Shown here one piece after another: positions 1 to 8,082 of a stretch of 64,000 nt of DNA; the stretch's first letter is position 1, and every line of letters begins with the position of its first letter. The stretch covers positions 1 through 64,000 of the forward strand of contig CAYVMD010000006.1 of assembly GCA_964452465.1 (NCBI GenBank), given 5' to 3'. The translations under genes were made by a program, and so were the position numbers. Source of the DNA: CAYVMD01 sp964452465 (GTDB lineage: Bacteria > Armatimonadota > JACIXR01). The notes under the pieces are model-generated. The model saw only the letters and a program-made list of their open reading frames with translations. It did not search any database and was not told where the DNA came from.

Positions 1-108
1 GATGAGAAGGGCAACCTCCTTCCCGCTGGTATCTACATGGTAGAAGTAGTCGCCAAGGGGGACGATGCTACTTTAGCGAGGGGAATAACGCTTTTTACCC
101 TGAGGTAG
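1..108 (+). CDS. C-terminal end of a secreted protein with a FlgD-Ig-like tail (partial)
   Basis: The reading frame is open from base 1 and gives 35 residues before TAG. It contains LPAGIYMVEVVAKG, the pattern of FlgD-type Ig or T9SS-like C-terminal beta-sandwich domains, in which a P-A-G-I-Y turn precedes the last strands. Such domains sit at the end of large secreted or surface proteins. The start and the main domains lie outside the window, so the function of the whole protein cannot be told. A strong hairpin follows 22 bases after the stop. Confidence 0.6.
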   Translation, partial: DEKGNLLPAGIYMVEVVAKGDDATLARGITLFTLR

Positions 109-130
109 GGATAGTCTAGATTTTAAAAAT

Positions 131-166
131 AAGGGGGGAGGAAGCCTTTAGGCTTCCTCCCCCCTT
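131..166. terminator. Bidirectional terminator hairpin
   Basis: Perfect 16-bp inverted repeat (131-146 with 151-166) around a TTTA loop, lying between two convergent genes. A T-rich stretch (ATTTTTAAAA on the minus strand, TTATT on the plus strand) flanks both sides. It probably ends both the upstream partial gene and nrdD. Confidence 0.75.
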
Positions 167-191
167 ATTGGTCCCTTTGAAGGGTAACTCC

Positions 192-2285
192 CTACTTATC
201 GCTGATCTTCGAAAGGAAATAATGCCCGCTCCTATACCTATCCTTTAATTCTCCTTTCTTCCCCTTGTTCCATCCCGATACGCGGGAGAAATAGCCCGTT
301 ACCCGGGTTATCCCCTCCACATCCTGGGAGGAGCAGCGAGGACAAACCTCCAGAAGCCCTCGGGATAAACTGTTGCATCTATTGCAGAAGGTGAACTCCG
401 GCGAGAAGGCTATCTGGGCATTGTTGGTTTGTTTGAACACCTTCACCACGAAATTGGCCAATGATTCTGCATTGGGTTTCGCCTCTCCCAACCAGATGTG
501 GGTCAGAGCTCCCGCCTCTATAAGGGGATGGAAGAGTCCTTCCTTCTTTACCCTTTCTATGGGGTCGATATCCGCGGAAACATTAAGGTAGGTGGAGTTC
601 GTATAATATATTTCTCCCGCTTCGTAATTGCCCTTTATTATCCCCTTTGCCTTCTCAGGAAAGTAATCCAGATCCAGTTTAGCCAGTCTGTGAGCAGCGG
701 ATTCCGCCGGCGTCTGCTCTAAGACGAAACGCATATTGTATTTTCGGGAGAACTCCTCACAGAGGAGCTTCATAAAGGCTATAACCTTCAAACCGAACTT
801 CAATGCCTCATTGGATTCGTGCATCTCCTGCCCCAGGTGAGCTTGCACCATTTCGTTAAGTCCCACCATTCCTATTAGATAGGTAGCTCTATGCATTCTG
901 AGGTAGGGTTGTCCATCCCTTTGCATAGTGAGGAGGGCAAGGGGTCCTTGGGAACCAAGGGCAAGCAGTTCCTCCAGAAATCTTCTCTTCTCGAGGTGTG
1001 CCTTAACCGCCAACTCCATCCTTTCCCTCAGGAGATGGAAGAGGAGGGCGTCGCTTCCCTCCGCCTCGTAGGCTATGCGAGGCAAATTTATCGTCACATT
1101 TTGGATGGCAGTATATCTCATCCGCCAGGGTTGCTTTGCATCCTCCATATCCTGTTCTTCCAATTTGAAGGAGAGCCTACAGCATTCCGATATCTTGGCG
1201 GTTCCCCCTCTGTCGAAAACGAAGTAGGTGTTGCCCTTCTCCCCTGCTACCTCGCAGATGAAGCGTAGGAACTCCTCCCAACCCTCGGTCTTGAAGAACT
1301 TCTCCGTCATGTGAACCAGTGGCTTGGGGAAGAAGAAGGGACGTCCTACTCCATCTCCCTCCATATAAACCTCGAACAATGCCTTAATGAATCTTTGGGC
1401 TTCCTTCTCATAATCTTTATATTTCTTGCCCGTGTATTCCCCTCCCGGCCCTATTGCGGGCACATCCGCGAAATGATCGGGCACCTCCCAATATAAGTTG
1501 ATGTCGCTGAATATCGCCTGCCCACCTCTTGCCACCGCCTGTTGGGAGAATTCGAAGACGAGCATCTGCGCCAATTGCTTAACCTCTCTATCCGGAAGCC
1601 CCTCTATATAAGGAGCGAAGAAAAGGTTAACCGCATCCCATCCTATCGCTCCTGCGAAGTGTCCCTGCAGAGCAGCGGAGAACTTGATCAGTTGTCCCAA
1701 TAGAACCTCGGGGTGCTTCGCCGGTTTGGCTATGGAAAGGGCATTGGGGAGGTCTAAGCCGAACTTCTTCACATATTCCAGAGACTGCCCTGAACAATAG
1801 GGGCGATCTATGAAGCCGAGGTCATGGAGGTGAACAGCCCCGCTGATATGAGCATCCGCTATCTCCTGGGAGAAGACATGGAGGAGGGCGAACTCCCTCT
1901 TTATGGCTTCTGCTAAGGTGAGGTTTGTGGCCTCGGGGTTATGGGGGATGTTCGCGTTTTCTTTATTGGGATAGAAGATGATCCTCTTCACATCATAGAC
2001 GGGCACCCCGATGCGGGTGTGCATCCTGCGTGCGTTCTCGAACCCATATTCAATGAGTTTGGCATCCACGAGTTCCCGGATCAAAGAGGTGGTTATAACC
2101 TGGATATGGGAGGAAAAGATCTCCTCCTCTACCTCTCGAGCGATGCGATCCGCTATCGCGTATTCCATGTGTGCTTCCCGCACCAAGGCATCGATAATCC
2201 TCTGCCTATTCCACCGCTCCAACCTCTCACCCGAGGTCCTTACGAATAAGGAAACATCAGTGACCTCCTTCTTATCCTCTATCAT
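192..2285 (-). CDS. nrdD: Anaerobic ribonucleoside-triphosphate reductase (class III)
   Basis: 697 aa, the usual family length. It reduces ribonucleotides to deoxyribonucleotides under anoxic conditions with a glycyl radical. Residues 10-100 form an ATP-cone (RTSGERLERWNRQRI). The glycyl-radical enzyme body follows, with FDRGGTAKISECC near residue 370. The C-terminus has the Zn site CNRC...CPRC and the radical motif RVTGYF with Gly at about residue 664. The start has a strong ribosome site (AAGGAGGT, 8 bases upstream) and a good promoter. The activase NrdG is not in the window, and nothing follows in the operon before the terminator. This indicates anaerobic or facultative growth. Confidence 0.95.
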   Translation of the reverse strand: MIEDKKEVTDVSLFVRTSGERLERWNRQRIIDALVREAHMEYAIADRIAREVEEEIFSSHIQVITTSLIRELVDAKLIEYGFENARRMHTRIGVPVYDVKRIIFYPNKENANIPHNPEATNLTLAEAIKREFALLHVFSQEIADAHISGAVHLHDLGFIDRPYCSGQSLEYVKKFGLDLPNALSIAKPAKHPEVLLGQLIKFSAALQGHFAGAIGWDAVNLFFAPYIEGLPDREVKQLAQMLVFEFSQQAVARGGQAIFSDINLYWEVPDHFADVPAIGPGGEYTGKKYKDYEKEAQRFIKALFEVYMEGDGVGRPFFFPKPLVHMTEKFFKTEGWEEFLRFICEVAGEKGNTYFVFDRGGTAKISECCRLSFKLEEQDMEDAKQPWRMRYTAIQNVTINLPRIAYEAEGSDALLFHLLRERMELAVKAHLEKRRFLEELLALGSQGPLALLTMQRDGQPYLRMHRATYLIGMVGLNEMVQAHLGQEMHESNEALKFGLKVIAFMKLLCEEFSRKYNMRFVLEQTPAESAAHRLAKLDLDYFPEKAKGIIKGNYEAGEIYYTNSTYLNVSADIDPIERVKKEGLFHPLIEAGALTHIWLGEAKPNAESLANFVVKVFKQTNNAQIAFSPEFTFCNRCNSLSRGLLEVCPRCSSQDVEGITRVTGYFSRVSGWNKGKKGELKDRYRSGHYFLSKISDK

Positions 2286-2311
2286 TGGGGGGAACCTCCT
2301 TTCTACAATTA

Positions 2312-2339
2312 ATTATACCACGCTTCGCTTCCCTGGCAA
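2312..2339 (-). promoter_or_regulatory. Promoter of nrdD
   Basis: On the minus strand, TTGCCA (complement of 2334-2339), 16-base spacer, TATAAT (complement of 2312-2317). It lies 27 bases upstream of the nrdD start, with the ribosome site in between. No NrdR-box pair was recognised. Confidence 0.65.
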
Positions 2340-2359
2340 TGTTCTCTTGACCGATCCTT

Positions 2360-2388
2360 TTGCAACCATCCCTATCTTTATGTATAAT
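2360..2388 (+). promoter_or_regulatory. Promoter of the LptD-like gene
   Basis: TTGCAA (2360-2365), 17-base spacer, TATAAT (2383-2388). Transcription would begin near 2395, only about four bases before the ATG at 2399, so the message would be nearly leaderless. It is divergent from the nrdD promoter. Confidence 0.6.
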
Positions 2389-2398
2389 ATCCCCAAAA

Positions 2399-4255
2399 AT
2401 GAAACGTTTCGCCCTAAAAATATCGTTTCTTTTGATATTTTTGCCCATTGCGAGAGTCCACTCCGCCTTCTACACCCTCATACCAGAGGTCAACCCCTCC
2501 GTCGTCCTTGCGGATGGGACATCCACCGCCATCATCAGCGTGCAAATTAGGGAGGAAGGGGGAAAATTGGTTAGCGATAAAGTGAGGGTGGATTTCGCTA
2601 CCACCTTGGGCACCATAACCCCTTGGGCGTTTGCTGAGGAAGGGGTGGCGAGGGCGGAGATCAGGAGCACAAAGCCAGGGGTGGCCGTCGTGACCATATC
2701 TTGCCTCGGCTCAACCGTTCAAACCCGCCTTTCCTTCGTCAGCGATAAATCCCTCCTTTACAAAGAGCGAGGACCGATGCGGGTGAGGGCGGATTACCTT
2801 GCCTGGTGCGCCGACGCTGGCGTCCTCGATGCTACAGGGAATGTGAGGATCGAATATAGGGGCTTGCTCATAGAGGGGGATAGCCTTCAAATAGATGCCA
2901 TGTCCAATACCGTTAAAGGATTGGGAGCGAGGATCTCTAATGGTATTCTCACCCTCCAAGGGGATAGGCTATATTGGGACTTTTCCAGAAGTTATGGGCT
3001 CCTGCTCATAGCGGACGAGGGGGTAAGGGCATTGGCTATAGAGGGCTGGGAGCTTAGGACTAGCCCTCCCTCAACTCCCCTTCCTCAAAGCGCCTTCGAA
3101 TTTTACGACTCTGCCTCCTCCCAGGTGGTCATCCTGACAAGGGAAGCGCTTGTATACCCCGGCGAAAGGGTGTATCTCAAGCAAACTAATACCTTTGTAA
3201 ATGGTAGCAAGGTGCTTTCGCTCCCTTATCAGTTGATCAGGTTGTCCGCCTATGGGGATTATACCCAGCAGATGCTGAATTGGGGAACCAGCGGGATCGC
3301 CTTCGACTTCCCCTTTTATTATTCCTTGCAGGAGAGTTATGTGGGAGCCCTCCACCTTAAATATGCTACAACTGGAGGTTTGGACCCTTACAGCGTCCGC
3401 CAGGGTTGGCAGTTGGCATTGGATCAGCAATACGAGGTCCCAAAAGCCATCGGCTCCCTCCTCTTCGAGCAAGGGGAGGGTAACGATTGGGATCTCTCTT
3501 GGCAACATAGCCATTCACTAACCGATAACTTCCGCCTTTATCTCTACTCCAACTACCTTGCGAGGGGAGATAGGTATAACCGTGCTTCTCTTCGGGGCGA
3601 ATTCCCTTCCCTTTCTCTGCTTTACAACATCTATCACAGAAAGTATAAAGACTATTCTTCCCTTGGGCAGGATCTCTCCCTTAGGATGCGTCCCCAACGC
3701 ATAGGGAAGTTTTCCCTCAGCGCGGTGGGAAGGATATACGAGAGAGATATCTGGGGAAGGGAGATCTTCCTACAATGCCTTTCGCCTTCCTTCAAAATTG
3801 GGAGCGTTTCATCCCTGGATTTTTCCCTGGAGACCGGGTATCAATGGGGAAAAGAGGATAGCGGGGTCTATGCCTTAAACGCTTATCTCTCAAACAACCT
3901 CAGAGAGTGGGGTAGCCTCTCCTTCTCTTATACCAAATTCAAGGGACATTATGGACTTAATAAGGGGGAGAACATCGGGTTGAATCTCTTGCTCCAAAGG
4001 AAGCCTTTTTCCTCCTATTTCTATGTCAATAAAAGCTTGGAGGAGGACTCCGTGTATAGTTATGGGAAACTCTCTTGGGAGATCTCTCCCAAATGGGGAT
4101 TCCATCTGCGTTCCTATTCCTACAAATTGGGCCCTTACAAATTCTCCGATATCCAATACATCCTCTCCAAGGATATAGGAGGGAGGGATCTTTATATTTA
4201 CTGGTCCAAAAGGGACAAAAAACTGGAATTAGAGATTGCCCAAGGCGGGTTTTAA
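2399..4255 (+). CDS. Outer-membrane protein: Ig-like domain + LptA/LptD-like N-domain + beta-barrel
   Basis: 618 aa from ATG 2399. A TTG at 2360 would also be open, but it lies in the -35 box and spoils the signal peptide. Residues 1-22 are a signal peptide ending VHSA. Residues about 25-115 look like an invasin/Big_1 Ig fold (NPSVVLADGTSTAIISVQI). Residues about 125-210 resemble the OstA/LptA fold (TGNVRIEYRG, GDSLQIDAMSNTVKG). The rest is beta-rich with alternating aromatic residues and ends in Phe, typical of an outer-membrane barrel. Known LptD proteins insert LPS in the outer membrane and are normally longer, without the Ig domain. The role in LPS transport is inferred. Confidence 0.6.
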   Translation: MKRFALKISFLLIFLPIARVHSAFYTLIPEVNPSVVLADGTSTAIISVQIREEGGKLVSDKVRVDFATTLGTITPWAFAEEGVARAEIRSTKPGVAVVTISCLGSTVQTRLSFVSDKSLLYKERGPMRVRADYLAWCADAGVLDATGNVRIEYRGLLIEGDSLQIDAMSNTVKGLGARISNGILTLQGDRLYWDFSRSYGLLLIADEGVRALAIEGWELRTSPPSTPLPQSAFEFYDSASSQVVILTREALVYPGERVYLKQTNTFVNGSKVLSLPYQLIRLSAYGDYTQQMLNWGTSGIAFDFPFYYSLQESYVGALHLKYATTGGLDPYSVRQGWQLALDQQYEVPKAIGSLLFEQGEGNDWDLSWQHSHSLTDNFRLYLYSNYLARGDRYNRASLRGEFPSLSLLYNIYHRKYKDYSSLGQDLSLRMRPQRIGKFSLSAVGRIYERDIWGREIFLQCLSPSFKIGSVSSLDFSLETGYQWGKEDSGVYALNAYLSNNLREWGSLSFSYTKFKGHYGLNKGENIGLNLLLQRKPFSSYFYVNKSLEEDSVYSYGKLSWEISPKWGFHLRSYSYKLGPYKFSDIQYILSKDIGGRDLYIYWSKRDKKLELEIAQGGF

Positions 4256-4275
4256 TTTGTCTTTAAAAAATTTCC

Positions 4276-4304
4276 TTGACTGAAAAACCAGCGAGGTCTA
4301 TCAT
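4276..4304 (+). promoter_or_regulatory. Promoter of the PorV-like gene
   Basis: TTGACT (4276-4281), 17-base spacer, TATCAT (4299-4304). The predicted start near 4311 leaves a leader of about 32 bases containing the ribosome site AGAGGGGG. Confidence 0.65.
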
Positions 4305-4342
4305 AGAGCAAAATATAAACCTAAAAGAGGGGGTTTGATATC

Positions 4343-5200
4343 TTGAAACTGCGTAGCCTTGCTTTGCTGGTAATCGTGTTGGTAGGCGTGCTGACCTTCG
4401 GTCAGCAGACGATCTATTTCGATGTTGGTATGGCGAGGCAGTTGGGTATGGGTAGCACCTTCACCGCGGTAGCGGATGAAGCATCCTGTGCCCTTTGGAA
4501 CCCCGCGGGCATCGCCATGCTTCCGCAATCTCAAACATCTTTTTCGGTCGCAGTTTCCGCCGAGGATGCTAAGCTTTATTCCCTCACCTTCGCTTCCCCT
4601 CCCTCTGGCCCAGGTGACTTTGCTGGCGCCCTCACCTACTGGTATGGCAAGAAGGAGATCGGCGATATCGAGGAGACCGACTTCGTTTACAGCGTTGCCC
4701 AAAAACTCGCTGAGAATTTCGCCCTGGGAGTAAACATCCGCCATAAACGACCCACTGTGGGAGGCCAGGGGGATAGCGAGTGGGCAATAGATATCGGTCT
4801 TCTTACCAATGTAGATCCGAAAATAACGCTCGGGCTTTCCTATCTCAACCTCAACGCTCCTTCCATTACATTGCCAGGTGGTGCCCTCCCCCTTCTTCCC
4901 GGCAGGCCCACCGTAAACATCGGAATAGCCCTCCGTCCCGACGAGAAAACCCTTTTCGCCCTGGATATCTGTAATCTCACCGAGGAGAGAAGTGGATTCC
5001 CAAGGGATAAGGTGCAGGTGCGTGGCGGGTTGGAGAGAGTTATCGGTCAGAATATGGTGGGAAGGTTGGGTTGGATGGATAAGAACGGCACGATGGGTTT
5101 GGGCATGATCTATAAGGGGTTGAAAATAGATTACGGCTATCTTGTAGCGAGGAAGGATCGCAACGATCTCCATCTCCTCAGCGTCACTTCCATGTTTTAG
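4343..5200 (+). CDS. Outer-membrane beta-barrel protein, PorV/UPF0164-like
   Basis: 285 aa with a TTG start supported by AGAGGGGG nine bases upstream. Residues 1-20 are a signal peptide ending TFGQQ. The mature start (GMARQLGMGSTFTAVADEAS, then NPAG) is the pattern of PorV/FadL-like barrels, in which a conserved glycine-rich N-terminus is followed by A-W-N-P-A-G. The chain ends in Phe, as outer-membrane barrels do. The family takes part in export or uptake of hydrophobic substrates or in type IX-like secretion, but the substrate cannot be read from the sequence. It is transcribed alone and ends at a strong terminator. Confidence 0.7.
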   Translation: MKLRSLALLVIVLVGVLTFGQQTIYFDVGMARQLGMGSTFTAVADEASCALWNPAGIAMLPQSQTSFSVAVSAEDAKLYSLTFASPPSGPGDFAGALTYWYGKKEIGDIEETDFVYSVAQKLAENFALGVNIRHKRPTVGGQGDSEWAIDIGLLTNVDPKITLGLSYLNLNAPSITLPGGALPLLPGRPTVNIGIALRPDEKTLFALDICNLTEERSGFPRDKVQVRGGLERVIGQNMVGRLGWMDKNGTMGLGMIYKGLKIDYGYLVARKDRNDLHLLSVTSMF

Positions 5201-5205
5201 GAAGT

Positions 5206-5240
5206 AAGAGGGGAAGCCCCTAAGGGGCTTCCCCTCTTTT
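5206..5240 (+). terminator. Rho-independent terminator
   Basis: 15-bp perfect stem (5206-5220 with 5224-5238) with a TAA loop, followed by TTTT. It starts six bases after the stop of the barrel gene. Confidence 0.85.
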
Positions 5241-5293
5241 AAACCTTTATCTAAAATACCCACATGTCCTTGAGTATTAAAAAGGCCTGTCTA

Positions 5294-7582
5294 ATGAAAG
5301 GGGGCTTTTTCTTGCTCCTCCTCTTCAGTAATCTTTCCCTATGCGGAGTTTCCCAGGATCCCCTTGGTTGGAGGGTAGAAAATTCCTTCCTTAAATTTAC
5401 CCTCCTACAAACCGACCTATCCTGGGAAATAGAGGAGAAATCCAGCGGAACGGTTTGGCGCACCACCCCCCAATCCGATTTGTACCTGAAGAACTTGGAC
5501 AAACCGCTACCCCTTGCCTCCGCTCAAACCAAAAGAATGGAAAGATCAGGAGAAAATGCCTTTTCCCTTCTCCTCAGCGGTTTCCCCTCCGTTCCCCACT
5601 TGGAGGTTCGCTTAACCTTTCGGTTGGAGGGAGAACACCTCCTCTACGAATTCGATATCCCCAAAGGTGGCGACCTCTTTCAAGGGCTCATCTATCCCGG
5701 TTCCTTCGTTGTCGCCGAGTCCCCTAAGAACTACTTCGCCCTACCAATCCGTAGCGGATGCCTCATCCCAGGCAACTGGAGGGAACCCCTTAATCTTCAC
5801 TATCCCTATGGAGGTGCCTGGTGGGGGATGGCTTGGTTCGGAGGAGTGAAGGAGAAAAGCGCCTTCCTCACCATCCTCCTCACCCCCTATGATGCCACTA
5901 TCCATATCCAGAACCCCCCTGGTGGTCCTCCTATGGTAAACTTCTCCTGGGAGGCTTCCTTTGCCACCCTTCGCTACCCCAGAAAAGCTCTCTATATCTT
6001 TAGAGACATCTCTAAGGATGCCCTTCCCGCATATAATTGGATGTCTAAGCGATACAGGGAATATGTGAAGAAAGTGGGGCTCTTTAAGCCAATAGGGGAA
6101 CGAATAAAAAGGTTACCAAACATCAAAAAGCTCTTCGGCGCCATAGTTGTTCCTGCCTTAATTGCCTATTATGATAAGCAGACCCCCAATCCTACCCTTA
6201 CCTATACGGCATTCGCCGATACCGCCCAGAAGCTTCAGAAGCTTTACGATATGGGCTTAAGGAAGGTCTACATTCACCTCGATGGTTGGGGAAGGAGGGG
6301 CTACGATAATCTCCACCCTGATCCCATCCCTCCTTGCCCAGAGGCAGGAGGTTGGGAAGGGTTGCGGGCTCTTTCCTTGAAGGCGAAGGAACTCGGCTTC
6401 CTTTTTGGCCTCCATGACAACTACAGGGATTATTACCTTGATTCCCCCGCTTTCGATGAAGCATTCACATTGAAGGATGCGAACGGGAAGAGTCCAAGGT
6501 ACTCGGTTTGGGCGGGAGGGGAGCAATCCGTGCTTTGCCCTGCTTGTGCTCTTCCCTTCGTGAAGAGGACATTCGAGGAGATGAAAAAGCATGGCGTCCA
6601 CCTGACCGCTTATTATTTGGATGTCTTCTCCTCTGTGCCTCCCGAGGAATGCTACGATCCCCAGCACCCGGTTACGAGGGAGGATTCGACCCGCTATAGA
6701 AACCAATGCTTGGATTATGTCAACTCCCTCGGCATTATCGTGACTTCCGAGGACGGGGCGGATTGGGCTATCCCCGCCATCAATATGCCCTATTGGATTC
6801 CTCCCCCTGGGTTCGGCGTTACCGTTCCCCTCTTTCAACTCGTCTACCACGATAGCCTCCTCGTCCCAAACGATATCCTGGCGGGCGATGATTCCTATCT
6901 GCGCGCCCTGCTCTATGGCGAATTGCCCATGGTGGGGATAGATGCCCCTCGGAAGGCGTTCCAGAATGCCCTATTGGTTGCCCGTCTTCAGGAGCAGGTT
7001 GGGAAGGCGGAGCTCCTTTGGCACCGCTTTCTGGGCGATGACTATTCGGTGCAGGAGACCTGTTTCTCCAATGGAGTGAAAGTATGGGCGGACTTCAAAA
7101 ATAAGATGTTCAAGGTTACGGGTGCCAAGGGTTTTCCTCCCGAGGTTAGAAAAATTCCCTCTTTGGGATACGATATAAAGGTGAGGGTGAGTGATTTTAA
7201 ATACATAGCAGGGCGCACTTTTGAGATAACCTACGAATGGGATGTGGGGGAAGCCCTGGAGGGGGATTATTATTGCTTCAATCATTTCCTCAACGAGGAG
7301 GTCCCCCAAGGAGAGCACATCGCCTTCGGCGCTGACCATCCCCTGCCCATTCCTACCTCTCAGTGGAAACCAGGCGACAAGATAAAGGACGGACCCCATC
7401 GGGTTACCATCCCGGAGAATTTGCCCTACAGGGAATACGAGGTGGTAATTGGATTGTTCGATCGGGAGAGAGGACCACGCACCCCCCTTGTGAGTTGCGA
7501 TCCTAACCTGCGCCTTCACCTCGGGAAAATAAAATTAGAAGGAGAGAAAGAGGTAGAAAAGATCCTCTTTCTCCCCTTCTAA
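5294..7582 (+). CDS. Secreted DUF5696-type glycoside hydrolase-like protein
   Basis: 762 aa from ATG 5294, where AAAAAGG lies about eight bases upstream and the signal peptide begins cleanly (MKGGFFLLLLFSNLSLCG). An in-frame ATG at 5264 has no ribosome site. A beta-sandwich N-half leads into a TIM-barrel-like part with AIVVPALIAYYDKQ, KVYIHLDGWG, GLHDNYRDYYLDSP and AYYLDVFSS. The LHDNYRDYY and YLDV motifs are typical of DUF5696 proteins, which resemble GH101-like barrels. Secretion and the setting among other glycosidases suggest polysaccharide breakdown. The substrate is unknown. Confidence 0.7.
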   Translation: MKGGFFLLLLFSNLSLCGVSQDPLGWRVENSFLKFTLLQTDLSWEIEEKSSGTVWRTTPQSDLYLKNLDKPLPLASAQTKRMERSGENAFSLLLSGFPSVPHLEVRLTFRLEGEHLLYEFDIPKGGDLFQGLIYPGSFVVAESPKNYFALPIRSGCLIPGNWREPLNLHYPYGGAWWGMAWFGGVKEKSAFLTILLTPYDATIHIQNPPGGPPMVNFSWEASFATLRYPRKALYIFRDISKDALPAYNWMSKRYREYVKKVGLFKPIGERIKRLPNIKKLFGAIVVPALIAYYDKQTPNPTLTYTAFADTAQKLQKLYDMGLRKVYIHLDGWGRRGYDNLHPDPIPPCPEAGGWEGLRALSLKAKELGFLFGLHDNYRDYYLDSPAFDEAFTLKDANGKSPRYSVWAGGEQSVLCPACALPFVKRTFEEMKKHGVHLTAYYLDVFSSVPPEECYDPQHPVTREDSTRYRNQCLDYVNSLGIIVTSEDGADWAIPAINMPYWIPPPGFGVTVPLFQLVYHDSLLVPNDILAGDDSYLRALLYGELPMVGIDAPRKAFQNALLVARLQEQVGKAELLWHRFLGDDYSVQETCFSNGVKVWADFKNKMFKVTGAKGFPPEVRKIPSLGYDIKVRVSDFKYIAGRTFEITYEWDVGEALEGDYYCFNHFLNEEVPQGEHIAFGADHPLPIPTSQWKPGDKIKDGPHRVTIPENLPYREYEVVIGLFDRERGPRTPLVSCDPNLRLHLGKIKLEGEKEVEKILFLPF

Positions 7583-7624
7583 AACAGCCTTGCCCTTACT
7601 TTATTCAGCCTCGAATTGCCCGTC

Positions 7625-7972
7625 CTATTGTCCTTGTCTTCCTCCTTGTCTACCTGCAGGGGGCTGGAACTGGGGTTGAGGGATGGGCAGCTCCACCTTG
7701 TTCTTCTGCTGGAGCGTCTTTGCATCGTATTGGTAAAGGGTGGAGCCGATGAGGACGAATACATAGTCGTTATTCGCGGTTAGCTGGACACCCGCCCTGC
7801 CGAAGCCCATCATGGGAGGCATCATGGGGGGCATTTCTACTCCTCCTACTCCTGGGGTGCCAGGTGGTGGGGGCGCGAATTGGGCACGAGCGTTGGATAT
7901 CGCTATCCAGCCTACCACGAAGAGGGCAAGGCACAAACCTATCGCGTACCAAAACCACCTTTTTCTCATCAT
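7625..7972 (-). CDS. Small secreted Pro/Met-rich protein of unknown function
   Basis: 115 aa. Residues 10-30 are a hydrophobic signal or anchor (AIGLCLALFVVGWIAISNA, cleavage likely at ARA-Q). A low-complexity Pro/Gly/Met stretch follows (PPPPGTPGVGG, MPPMMPPMMG), then a compact segment ALTANNDYVFVLIGSTLYQY-like in form (QLTANNDYVFVLIGSTLYQY), and a Gln/Gly/Pro tail. The middle segment recalls short beta-propeller-type repeats. The ribosome site is exceptionally strong: AGAAAGGAGGTGA. No function is known to me. The two neighbours on the other strand are a DUF5696 protein and a beta-helix protein. Confidence 0.65.
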   Translation of the reverse strand: MMRKRWFWYAIGLCLALFVVGWIAISNARAQFAPPPPGTPGVGGVEMPPMMPPMMGFGRAGVQLTANNDYVFVLIGSTLYQYDAKTLQQKNKVELPIPQPQFQPPAGRQGGRQGQ

Positions 7973-8082
7973 TTATTTCACCTCCTTTCTTTCCCGCTTT
8001 TTAATTTAGACGATTTGCATTTCCCTTTTGTTCGCATAAATATATTGGACTGAGATATAATGCGCAAGATATCCTTTTAAGG

